The position numbers and the translations under genes are program-made. Positions 33,191-43,364 of a stretch of 64,000 nt of DNA are shown piece by piece. The stretch's first letter is position 1; each line of letters begins with the position of its first letter. The stretch covers positions 868,001-932,000 of the forward strand of contig NZ_CP080506.1 of NCBI RefSeq assembly GCF_020342455.1, in the 5' to 3' direction. The stretch comes from Profftia sp020342455. Lineage in GTDB: Bacteria > Pseudomonadota > Gammaproteobacteria > Enterobacterales > Enterobacteriaceae. The notes beneath the pieces are model-generated. The model was given only the letters and a program-made list of their open reading frames with translations, was not told where the DNA came from and ran no database searches.

Positions 33191-33240
33191 ATTTATTTAA
33201 AAAAAATAACTACAATAAAAGTTATTTTTTTTAAATAAAT
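33191..33240. repeat. Perfect 21-bp inverted repeat in largest desert
   Basis: The arms at 33191-33211 and 33220-33240 are exact reverse complements with an eight-base loop (ACAATAAA). Each arm contains a run of eight A or T, so either strand gives a stem with a U-rich side, as in bidirectional terminators, but no gene lies within 1 kb. Confidence 0.65.
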
Positions 33241-34350
33241 AATATAAATATTGAAATATTTTCTCTTTAATAAAGTTTACATTATTTTATGTTATCTATC
33301 ATAATCTATATTACAGGATTTTAAGCCTATCATCTGAATAATTAGGCATATTCACTTATTAGTGAATACTAACTTTTTCTAAGTTTATGTATAATATATA
33401 TTAGTATTACTTAAAATATTTAAGTAAATTATAAATAATTCATTTAATTAATTAATTTAATATTTACTAAATAAAACTTATATCTACTAAAATTAGTGAT
33501 AAGATCTTAATCTATTATAGTGATATTTTTGATGTTATATATTTAAATATTAACTAAATAATAAGTGAAATAAACTATGTTAATTTATACATCTTTAGGT
33601 GTTAAGATATAGTAAACATTTAATATTTGTTATAATATATAGTCTATAAATATCAAAAGCATTAAATAGCAATATTAGTTAGTAACATAACCGTTAATAA
33701 TATTTAATTTACTTAAATTCTTCTTAAATTATTCAGTAAATTAAACTAGTATACATATCATATTCTTATAAAATAAATAACAATTTAACCAAAGATAGTT
33801 TTATTCAAACATAATCTTTTATACATGCTTCAATTGTAAAAATATACTATCATTATCATCTTTTTATTTTTTTATAAATTATTTATTAGTTATGATAAGA
33901 AAACTTTATTAAAAGTATATTTCCAATATATTCAATGTATCATAATAAATTATTAGTGTTATATATTAATAATACGAACCATAAGAGTATTTTATTCTTA
34001 AATTACTTTTATTAGGATTACAAAAATATATATTTAATAATCTTAAATATAATTAAAAATTAATACAGTAAAAATCTTGTAATTTATATAGTAGTATACT
34101 ATACCACAGTTATCTTTCTGCAAAAAATAGAAATAAAATAAGTTTTAATCTTTTAGTTTTAAAATAAACATAATTTTTTTATTAAAAACCTCTATAAGAG
34201 TAAAAATTTAAAATATTTTATATTATACTATATTTATATCAATATTATTATATAATAGTAGTTAACTTAGTTTTTAAAATATTTCTTTAAAAAAATATAG
34301 TATGATAAACTACTATAATTAGTATGTTATTAATTTAATCCACTTCTATC

Positions 34351-35706
34351 ATGGTGGCAAATTTTATGAAAATAATTACTCAAATTGCAGAACAACGGAA
34401 TATTCTAGAAAACTCTGTTGCACAAGCATTAGAGCTAGCTAAAACAGGCACAGATGAAGTAGAAGTAAGTATTACTAAAACAATTGGTACTAGTATTAGT
34501 ACTCGTTTTGGTAAAGTTGAAAATATTGAATTTAACAATGATGGTGCTTTAGTTATTACTGTATTTTATCAAAAAAGAAAAGGTACTGCTTCGTCAACAG
34601 ATCTTAGCCTAAAAGCAATATCTAATACTGTAAATGCTGCTATAGATATTGCACGTTATACTTCGCCAGATCCATACTCAGGAGTAGCTGATAAAGAACT
34701 TTTAGCACTAGATACAATAGATCTAGATCTTTTTCATCCATCCGAATTGGACATAGAAAATGGCATTGAATTAGCTGCACGTGCTGAGCAAAATGCATTT
34801 AATTTTGACAAGCGCATTACTAAGTCCGAAGGAGGAAACTTTAATAGTCACTATGATATTAAAGTTTTTGGTAATAGCTATGGTATGCTGCAAAGTTATA
34901 ACTCTAGCCGCTACTCACTATCTAGTTGTGTGATTGCTGAGCATGAGGGTAATATGGAGCGTGACTATGCTTATACCGTATCACGTGAAATAAAGGAACT
35001 CAAAAGCCCAGAATGGGTAGGTGAAGAGAGCGCACGTCGTGTTATATCACGTTTATCACCAAATCGATTGTCTACTATGGAATCACCAGTAATATTTGCA
35101 GCAGAAGTTGCAATAAGCCTTATAGGGCATTTAATAATGGCTATCAGCGGTAGCTCTGTATATCGTAAGTCTACTTTTTTATTGAATAAATTAGGTAAAA
35201 AAATATTTCCTGAATGGTTAACAATTGAAGAACAACCACATATACTTAAAGGTATAGCCTCAGCTCCTTTTGATAGTGAAGGAGTACAAACAGTAACACG
35301 CAATATCGTAAAAAATGGCATACTACAAACTTGGCTCATGAATAGCTATTCAGCGCGCAAGCTAGGCATGAAAAATACTGGTCATGCTGGTGGTATTTAT
35401 AATTGGCATATAGTAGGGCAAAGTTTATCTTTTAAAGATATTTTAACAAAAATGGATACTGGTTTTTTAGTTACTGAACTAATGGGACAAGGTGTAAATA
35501 ACGTAACTGGTGACTATTCACATGGAGCTACAGGTTTTTGGGTTAGTAATGGTAAAATTCAATATCCAGTAAGCCAGGTAACTATTGCAGGTAACTTACA
35601 AGATATGTGGTTAAATCAAGTCGCTATTAGCGATGACACTGAACTACGTAGTAATATCCAATGTGGATCTATTCTAATAGAAAAAATGAAGATTGCTGGG
35701 AAATAG
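34351..35706 (+). CDS. pmbA: Metalloprotease PmbA (TldE)
   Basis: PmbA/TldE forms a heterodimer with TldD; together they mature microcin B17 and degrade the antitoxin CcdA in E. coli, unfolded peptides being threaded into TldD's metal site. The product has 451 residues (E. coli 450) with stretches such as KTIGTSISTRFGKVENIEFNNDGAL, FDKRITKSEGGNFNSHY, PVIFAAEVA, STFLLNKLGKKI, TELMGQGVNNVTGDYSHGATGFWV and RSNIQCGSILIEKMKIAGK. The ATG at 34351 begins MVANFMK, parallel to E. coli MALAMK; the internal ATG five codons on is an alternative. tldD is not in this window. A good terminator lies 215 bases downstream. Its wide retention in symbionts without microcins suggests a housekeeping role, which is inference. 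Confidence 0.96.
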   Translation: MVANFMKIITQIAEQRNILENSVAQALELAKTGTDEVEVSITKTIGTSISTRFGKVENIEFNNDGALVITVFYQKRKGTASSTDLSLKAISNTVNAAIDIARYTSPDPYSGVADKELLALDTIDLDLFHPSELDIENGIELAARAEQNAFNFDKRITKSEGGNFNSHYDIKVFGNSYGMLQSYNSSRYSLSSCVIAEHEGNMERDYAYTVSREIKELKSPEWVGEESARRVISRLSPNRLSTMESPVIFAAEVAISLIGHLIMAISGSSVYRKSTFLLNKLGKKIFPEWLTIEEQPHILKGIASAPFDSEGVQTVTRNIVKNGILQTWLMNSYSARKLGMKNTGHAGGIYNWHIVGQSLSFKDILTKMDTGFLVTELMGQGVNNVTGDYSHGATGFWVSNGKIQYPVSQVTIAGNLQDMWLNQVAISDDTELRSNIQCGSILIEKMKIAGK

Positions 35707-37100
35707 ATAATAAACATAGAAAATACAATTTGATTGGACGTGGGGTATTTATAGTGAAATAATTTTTATATGAAAAATTTACACTTAATTAAATAATTAT
35801 TAACATCAATTATATGTTTTAAAAAAATATCTTATAATTTTAAATGCTTTAAAATAAAAACTCAATGTATATAATAAAATTTTTAAGAAACTAGTAATAC
35901 TAACGATATATAAATTCGATAAAAAATCTTCTTCTTTTTTAGAAGAAGATTTTTTAAATATATTTCATTTATATATTCGCTAAAAAATGAATTTTATAGA
36001 TGTTTACAATAAAAAATAGAATAATCTTTGAAAGTAATTGTGCCACTAGAAGTAGCATATCCGGATATATACCTTAATTAAATTAAAAATTAAGATAATG
36101 AGCTTATTCAATATAAATCAACTTAATAAAATACAATAACTTGAGTCTTTTATAATATTAAAATTTAAAATTTTTAAAAAATATTTTATATTAAAACATA
36201 TAGTATAAAATATACTATTAGTACTAGAACGTACTAGAATTTTTATACAATAATAAAAAAATTACTTGATAACATTATTTTAAAATATATTTTTATATAG
36301 TAACATATTAGATATATATTACTTACTTAATACAGATAATAATATGTAAAAATTGTTTTTTATACAATCAAATTATAATACTATTTTTAACTTTATAATA
36401 TAATAGTAAATTAATATATATTATTATTAATTATTAATACTAAAATAAACTAGTAAATTACTAATTTTTTAGAAATATAATAACTATCTAAGATAAGTGA
36501 AGGCTATTAAGCATCTTTGGTATCTTTTACTAAATTAAACCATGTTAAAACGCTATATATAATAATTATTATAAATTATAGAAACATAGAGTAATAATAT
36601 TTTTATTATAAAATATATTAATTGCTAAATAATCTAATAAGTATAACTAGATATATCTCTTCTAAGTTCTTAGAAATTACCTAGTACTTCTATACTAGAA
36701 GTAAATATTTTAATATTTAAACTACATTGTAATTTTAATAAAATATAAATATATATTCTAATATTAGAAAATTTTTTTGATAATAAAACTTATATAAGTA
36801 TAGTGCTTTTTATAAACTATAGATAAAGATTATAAGATGTTATCTAAAATTCAATTTAATATCTACATAGATAGTTGTGACTATATAGATTATTAATTAT
36901 CTAAACTTCTTATTTTTATAAATAAAAAATATTGTAGTTTTTATTTTTATTAAAAAATATAATTTTATAAAACTTAATATAAAACTAATAAACATAATAA
37001 ATTTTATCATCCTAATAAAATATTTAATAATTCTTATATTATTAAGGGAAGAAAATGAATGCTAAAATAATTTTAAAAATTAATTAATAATGGAGTGAGT
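35707..37100. other. Gene-less region between pmbA and cca
   Basis: About 1.4 kb, A/T-rich, between two plus-strand genes. It contains the pmbA terminator (35921-35955) and slightly richer patches near 35730 and 36040-36070 that I cannot assign. No gene recognised. Confidence 0.65.
35921..35955 (+). terminator. Rho-independent terminator downstream of pmbA
   Basis: Perfect 15-base arms (35921-35935 and 35941-35955) built on ATCTTCTTCT and AGAAGAAGAT, with a five-T loop and with A-run and T-run at the outer ends. This is the classic bidirectional terminator form and the G/C pairs within it are unusual for this spacer. Confidence 0.75.
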
Positions 37101-38342
37101 TTGAAAGTTTTTCTAGTAGGCGGAGCTATACGTGATAAAAAATTAAATTTACCTATTTATGATCGCGACTGGGTTATTGAAGGTGCAACTCCAGAGGAAC
37201 TCATTACTAAAGGATTTCAGCAAGTTGGTAAAGATTTTCCAGTTTTTTTACATAATGAATCTCACGAAGAATATGCATTAGCTCGTACTGAACATAAATT
37301 AGGCCATGGATACACCGGTTTTATTACTTACTTCTCACCTGATGTGACTATAGAACAAGATTTAATACGTCGTGATCTTACTATTAACGCTATGGCAGAA
37401 AGCCCTAATGGAACCCTTATTGATCCTTATGGAGGTCTACAAGACCTCAATAATAAAGTTTTACGTCATGTATCAGAAGCCTTCCGTGAAGACCCTTTAC
37501 GTGTTTTACGTGCTGCTCGTTTTGCTGCAAGATTTGCTCATTTAGGATTCCATATTGCACCAGAAACTATGGAATTAATGAAGCAAATGATAACTGATAA
37601 TGAGATTAATCATCTTACACCAGAGCGTATATGGTGTGAGACAAAAAAAGCATTAAAAACACAAAATCCTCAGATTTATTTTCAATTACTACGTGACTGT
37701 GGCGCACTTGCTATTTTACTCCCAGAAATAGATAATTTATTTGGTATATCTATGTGTAAAAAGTTGTATCCAACAATTGACATGGGTATTCATGCATTAA
37801 TTTCATTAGAAATAGTAGCTAAAATAACCGAAGAAATTGATGTTCGTTTTGCAACATTAACATGTAATTTAAGTAACAGTTTGCCTCACTATCAATACTG
37901 TTTACCACACCATAAAAATAAATATAGTGAGGTAAGCTTAATTGAAATGCTTTGCCATCGCATACGAATACCTAACTCTATTCGAGAATTAGCAAAAATA
38001 GTATCTAAATATAATAATCTGCTCAATAATATAGAGATATTAGAACCTGAGATGCTCCTTATATTATTTAATTCTATTGATGTTTGGCGTAAACCAAAAC
38101 GCTTAGAACAAATAATTATGATTCACAAAGCTTGTATTTTCGGATATACCAATACTAAAGATAAAATATATTCACAAGGGTCTTATCTAAGATCAGCTTA
38201 TAAAATTATTCAAAATATATCAGTACGCGCAGTCATCGATGAGGGATTTAAAGGACAACAAATAAGCAAAGAACTAAGAAGACGCCATTTAAGTGCACTA
38301 AGTCAATGGAAACACGACATTTCTAGTAAAAATATATATTAA
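37101..38342 (+). CDS. cca: CCA-adding tRNA nucleotidyltransferase with degenerate HD domain
   Basis: Cca adds or repairs the 3' CCA end of tRNAs. The product has 413 residues (E. coli 412). The class II nucleotidyltransferase head is intact: GGAIRD at 8-13, the metal pair D21/D23 in DRDW, and RRDLTINAMA. The neck and body follow (EAFREDPLRVLRAARFAARF, HLTPERIW). The C-terminal HD domain carries phosphatase, nucleotidase and cyclic phosphodiesterase activity in E. coli; here His255 and Asp256 are Cys and Asn, and the Lys of the HDxGK-type motif is Asn. The start is TTG at 37101, with GGAG five bases before; a GTG at 37095 overlaps that ribosome site and is less likely. Essential tRNA-end synthesis should be kept while the HD activities are lost. 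Confidence 0.95.
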   Translation: MKVFLVGGAIRDKKLNLPIYDRDWVIEGATPEELITKGFQQVGKDFPVFLHNESHEEYALARTEHKLGHGYTGFITYFSPDVTIEQDLIRRDLTINAMAESPNGTLIDPYGGLQDLNNKVLRHVSEAFREDPLRVLRAARFAARFAHLGFHIAPETMELMKQMITDNEINHLTPERIWCETKKALKTQNPQIYFQLLRDCGALAILLPEIDNLFGISMCKKLYPTIDMGIHALISLEIVAKITEEIDVRFATLTCNLSNSLPHYQYCLPHHKNKYSEVSLIEMLCHRIRIPNSIRELAKIVSKYNNLLNNIEILEPEMLLILFNSIDVWRKPKRLEQIIMIHKACIFGYTNTKDKIYSQGSYLRSAYKIIQNISVRAVIDEGFKGQQISKELRRRHLSALSQWKHDISSKNIY

Positions 38343-39023
38343 TAATATCTATTGAAGAATATTAAATTTAATTTAATACTACTATTTAATAAATACTAAG
38401 TAAGGATGAAATAAATAATAAAATAGATATATGTTATATTAACATATAGTGTATATTGCTAAAGCAATACTTCTATTATAACTCATAAAGATTATATTAA
38501 CGTATCCTTGGTAATATACCTTTATAACTTGAAATAATTACATCTACTTATAATTTCTATAACTTACTAGTCATCTAAAATGTATTTTTATTAATTTAAT
38601 TGATTAATTAAATTAATTTAGTTTAGAGCCTAGAATTATTTTAAAAATTTTCTATTTATTAAAATAGTTTTCTTGATTGATGTATATTCAAGATTATATG
38701 CTTTAGTTAACTATCAAAAGGAATATTGTTTTATAAAAATTAAATAAATAAAATTAGTATTATTCACCATAAAAGCATAACTTAAAACTTTTTAATTCTT
38801 AATCTTTAATCATTCCTAATATTAAGTATAATATGTAAATATATTTTTATATATAAAATCTTTTTGTTATAGTATATTATATACTTAAACTATTATTATA
38901 TTTTTGTATATAACATATACTTATTGTTTTACTTTCAATAAATTTAGCGGGAAAAAAACTTCATTGTAATAATTTTTACATAAATTTCTATATAATAAAC
39001 CTTGTATTAATTTGTATACTTTA
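38343..39023. other. Gap between cca and uppP
   Basis: About 680 bases between convergent genes. Near 38590-38620 an A/T-only inverted repeat (ATTAATTTAATT, four-base loop, complement) may act as a weak terminator of cca. No gene seen. Confidence 0.55.
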
Positions 39024-39839
39024 TTAACACATAGTATATACTACTGCTGCAACAATAAAACGATAAATTACAAATGGTATAAAACAAATCTTTCTAATAA
39101 TTCTAAGAAAAGTATTAATAGAAATGAGTGCTACTATGAATGCTGTTATAAAACCAACCATAAATATCGGTAAATCAACCATAGATAAGAAAGGTAATCT
39201 ATTGTATAACTCTAATACTGCTGCACCTATAATTATAGGTACAGATAAAATAAAAGAGAACTCTACAGCTGAAAAACGGCTAATACCAATTAATATACAT
39301 CCAGATATAGTAGCACCTGAGCGAGAAAATCCTGGACAAAGTGCTAGACATTGAAAGCAACCAACTATAAAGGCCTGTTTATAGGTAATATCATCTATAC
39401 CTACTGAGCAAGGATGTTTTAGACTAAACCATTCTGTTACAAGTAACATTAATCCCCCTAAAATTAACGTAAACACTACAGTATATGGCACAAAAAGCGT
39501 CTTTATCTTATCTTGAAATACTAATCCTATTAATACAGTAGGCATGATTGCTAAAATGATATGTATCAATGTTAAATAACCCTGAGAGTTTCTATCATGA
39601 AATGAAGTGTAACCAAAATGAATACCAATTAAGCTACATAAACGACGCCAGAAAAGAACTACAACAGCTAAAATTGATCCTAACTGAATGATAATATCAA
39701 AGGTCCGAACATTATCGCCTTCAAAACCCAACAAATGTCCAACAATAATCATATGTCCTGTTGAAGACACTGGAAGAAATTCGGTCATACCTTCTACAAG
39801 ACCAAGAATAAATGCATTTATTAATAAACACGAATCCAT
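39024..39839 (-). CDS. uppP: Undecaprenyl-diphosphatase UppP (BacA)
   Basis: UppP is an inner-membrane enzyme that dephosphorylates undecaprenyl diphosphate on the outer face, recycling the lipid carrier for peptidoglycan and O-antigen. The product has 271 residues (E. coli 273). The two active-site motifs are present: EGMTEFLPVSSTGH at 17-29 and GFSRSGATISG in the C-terminal half; about eight membrane segments are visible. The start at 39839 gives MDSCLLINAFILG, in line with the family. A longer frame from an ATG at 39860 would place the likely AAGG ribosome site inside the gene. It stands alone and is divergent from murJ across a 2 kb desert. Along with murJ and mpl it points to active wall synthesis. 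Confidence 0.96.
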   Translation of the reverse strand: MDSCLLINAFILGLVEGMTEFLPVSSTGHMIIVGHLLGFEGDNVRTFDIIIQLGSILAVVVLFWRRLCSLIGIHFGYTSFHDRNSQGYLTLIHIILAIMPTVLIGLVFQDKIKTLFVPYTVVFTLILGGLMLLVTEWFSLKHPCSVGIDDITYKQAFIVGCFQCLALCPGFSRSGATISGCILIGISRFSAVEFSFILSVPIIIGAAVLELYNRLPFLSMVDLPIFMVGFITAFIVALISINTFLRIIRKICFIPFVIYRFIVAAVVYTMC

Positions 39840-41822
39840 AAGGTAATACCTTGATAACAATATTAAACAAAATATATAAAGAGGTATTGTCTTTTATTAA
39901 GTATAACTATAACAAGGACTAGTTAGGGGAATTAACGATACTAAAATATATAAATTATTAAAAATAAATAAATAAAATTTGTCTTAGAAATGATACAATA
40001 ACCTATATATTATTAAATTTTAATACCTACAATAACTAAAAACTTATTGAATATATAGGATTTCACCAAATTTATAATTAAAAATATAATTAACTATTAA
40101 ATTTTTTATATATTTAATTTTGAAATGATAATTTCAGTTAATTATTTAATCTTTATTTTTATAAAATATTTTAATCTTATATAGTATTATGAAATAAATT
40201 TCATTAAAATATACAAGAATACATATTTTATACTGCAGTATCTTTTTTTAAAAAAATACTTGAAAAAATAATTTTTAATAATTTTATAAAATTTTAAATA
40301 ACCAATACTTTAAAATATGTATGAAAATTTATTAGAAATTTTATATAACTATAATAAATAATCTATATAAATACTTAAATAAGTTTTTAAAAAGTTTATA
40401 CTCTTTATATCATAATACACTATAAAATAATTACAAAACAACCATTGATAATTGATCTACTAAATGACATAGCACTTATATACTACTATAATTAATATAA
40501 TAATTTATAATAAAATATTTTTTAAATTATATCATCTATATTACAAAATTATAGTAAAAAATAATAAAGTTCTTAAATACACTAAGTTAGTGTATAAAGA
40601 AATTTAAAAACATGAATAGTTTGAAGATATATATATAACATTAACTCTAATATTTTACTTATAATATAATACTTTCAATCTTTATTAATAAAATTATTAA
40701 TTAATTTTTGATAATTAATTTAAAAAATTAAATTATTTCTTTTGAAGAAATAAGTAAATATTGATTATTTACTCTGACATGTTTAAAACACATTATAACT
40801 CTTTTTAAATTGCATATTTTTGTAACTAGAATTTCTTAATAAGCAGTTTATAAACGAATATATATTTATATAGTTTAAAATACTATATATATTTTATATA
40901 TAAAAAAATATATATAAATTTTTTCAAAAAGCATAAATCTTAGAAAGATATATTTAATTAAAAATTGTTTTTAAATAAAAGCACTAAAAATTTAGTGTAC
41001 TATAAAGAGATATTATAATAATTTAGGTTATAATAAATAAATTGAGATTATAACTAAATTTATTTATTATGCATGATTTTTAAATTAATCAATATATTTA
41101 TAAAATATAAGAATATATAATACAAACTTATTCTAATAATTTTTATAATTACTTATAGTAATATATAATAAAATGTTATAATATGCTTTTTGATTATGTT
41201 TTATAGCATAATATTATATTAATAATATTTCTATATTTTTAAATACAATCAGTACAAATGCACATATATTTTAGATTATAGATAACTTACTAAAATAAAA
41301 TATAATAAATTTTAAAATAATATATATTACTTAGATTGTTTGTGTATCTAAATAGATCTTCGTTAAGAACAAGAAAGATTCAATGCATTATATATTGCAT
41401 ATAAAGTAAAAATACTTACTTTTATTGTAAAATATTAGTTTATATATTTATTTATATTAATTAGTAAATATCAATACTAAGGTTATAGATCTATTAAATA
41501 TTATTAATGATTAAAGTCAAAAAATATAATATTCTACAATAATGATTACTACTGCATACTAATTGCACATATATCAGTAGGCATAGTAAAATGATATTTT
41601 GCATACAATTTAATTAAATTTAATTAAAGATACTATATAATATAGTATCTATAATTATGATTATATATTAATTATCTGTACGTAAGGCTAATTACTTTAT
41701 TATATCTCCATATTAATTTTTAATATGTCTATCCTATAATTTACTAAAAATATATAAGTACTATCATTACTCTACTATTTTTACTATTATTTAGTAGAAT
41801 ACTTAACTTTTGAAAATACAGT
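39840..41822. other. Gene desert between uppP and murJ
   Basis: About 2 kb between divergent genes with nothing recognisable. Several A/T-only self-complementary runs occur near 40870-40920. A slightly richer patch near 41340-41400 has no readable product. Confidence 0.65.
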
Positions 41823-43364
41823 ATGAATTTATTTAAAGCACTTGCGACAATAAGTATAATGACTATATTCTCTCGTATATTAGGATTTATAAGAGATATG
41901 CTTATAGCACGCTATTTTGGTGCTGGAATGACAACTGATGCCTTTTTTGTAGCCTTTAAACTACCTAATTTACTTAGACGTATTTTTGCTGAAGGAGCAT
42001 TTTCTCAAGCTTTTGTGCCTATTTTAGCAGAATATAAAAAACAACATAGTAAAAAAGATATACATAATTTTATTTCTTATGTAAGCGGTATGTTAATACT
42101 AATATTAACAATTATTATTATATTAGGAATATTAACCTCTCCATGGGTGGTTTATATAACAGCTCCTGGTTTTTTAAATTACACAGATAAATTTAAGCTT
42201 ACTTGTTCTATGTTACGAATAACATTTCCTTATATTTTACTAATTTCTTTATCTGCTTTAGTTAGTGCTATTCTTACTACTTGGAATTACTTCTCAGTAC
42301 CATCCTTAACACCTGCTTTTTTGAATATTAGTATAATTTTTTTTACATTATTTTTTACATCTTATTTCAATCCACCCATTATTGCTCTTGCCTGGGCAGT
42401 TACCTTAGGAGGGGTACTACAATTAGTGTATCAGCTACCATCTTTAAAAAAGATAGATATGCTCGTTTTACCTCGTTTTAACATAAGCAATGCTGGAGTA
42501 TGTCGGGTAATAAGGGTAATGGGACCAGCAATTATTGGAGTATCTATCAGTCAAATATCTTTAATGATTAATACTATTTTTGCTTCATTTTTAGTGTCTG
42601 GATCAGTTTCATGGATATATTACGCAGATCGTTTAATGGAGTTTCCATCTGGTGTATTAGGGGTATCTTTGGGGACTATTTTATTATCATCATTATCAAA
42701 AACTATCTCTGTAGGTTATTTTAAAGAATCTTCTTATTTAATAGATTGGGGACTACGTTTATGTTTTATACTAGCATTACCCAGCTCTATTGCGCTGGGG
42801 TTATTATCAAAACCTTTAATTACGGTATTATTTCAATATAGACAATTTACATCTTTTGATACCAAAATGACTCAGAACGCATTAATTGCTTATGCTATTG
42901 GTTTGATGGGATTAATTTTAGTAAAAGTATTAGCACCAGCTTTTTATTCTTATCAGAATATTAAAACTCCTGTTAAAATTGCAATATTAACACTAATCCT
43001 TACTCAGTTCATGAATCTAGTATTTATATGTCCTTTTAAACATGCTGGTCTTGCACTTTCTATAGGATTAGCAGCATACTTTAACGCAATTTTGTTATAC
43101 TGGCAACTACGTAAACAAAAAATGTACATTCCGCAACCAGGTTGGTCGATATTTATAATTAAAATAGTAGTTGCTGTCATGATTATGACAGTAGCTATTA
43201 CTGGATTAATGTGGTTGATGCCTGAATGGGATTCAGGAGTGATACTAATACGCGTACTACGCTTAATAGGTATAATACTAGCAGGAGCCAGTTCTTATTT
43301 AGGAACTTTAGCTTTTTTAGGATTCCGAATAAATAGTTTTACACATAAATTTTTCGATATATAA
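41823..43364 (+). CDS. murJ: Lipid II flippase MurJ
   Basis: MurJ (MviN) moves lipid II across the inner membrane for peptidoglycan assembly. The product has 513 residues (E. coli 511), about 14 membrane segments of the MOP exporter fold. Diagnostic stretches are FSRILGFIRDMLIARYFGAGMTTDAF, FKLPNLLRRIFAEGAFSQAFVPILAEYK, the helix-4/5 FPYILLISLSALV, VYQLPSLKKIDMLVLPRFN, YYADRLMEFPSGVLGVSLGTILL and VKVLAPAFYSYQNIKTPVKIAI, which include the charged residues of the central cavity. The ATG at 41823 matches the E. coli start. No neighbouring flg or yce genes survive. Confidence 0.97.
   Translation: MNLFKALATISIMTIFSRILGFIRDMLIARYFGAGMTTDAFFVAFKLPNLLRRIFAEGAFSQAFVPILAEYKKQHSKKDIHNFISYVSGMLILILTIIIILGILTSPWVVYITAPGFLNYTDKFKLTCSMLRITFPYILLISLSALVSAILTTWNYFSVPSLTPAFLNISIIFFTLFFTSYFNPPIIALAWAVTLGGVLQLVYQLPSLKKIDMLVLPRFNISNAGVCRVIRVMGPAIIGVSISQISLMINTIFASFLVSGSVSWIYYADRLMEFPSGVLGVSLGTILLSSLSKTISVGYFKESSYLIDWGLRLCFILALPSSIALGLLSKPLITVLFQYRQFTSFDTKMTQNALIAYAIGLMGLILVKVLAPAFYSYQNIKTPVKIAILTLILTQFMNLVFICPFKHAGLALSIGLAAYFNAILLYWQLRKQKMYIPQPGWSIFIIKIVVAVMIMTVAITGLMWLMPEWDSGVILIRVLRLIGIILAGASSYLGTLAFLGFRINSFTHKFFDI

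Larger units (their letters stand above)
30136..34350. other. Largest gene desert, between bamC and pmbA
   Basis: About 4.2 kb between divergent genes, almost all A and T, with stops in every frame. I see no gene, RNA or readable pseudogene. It holds an ATTAGT tandem repeat (31651-31677) and a perfect 21-bp inverted repeat (33191-33240), both listed separately. Confidence 0.7.

Noticed and set aside
34971..35339. 122-residue minus-strand open frame
   Set aside because: Antisense to the conserved middle of pmbA; no independent support such as a ribosome site.
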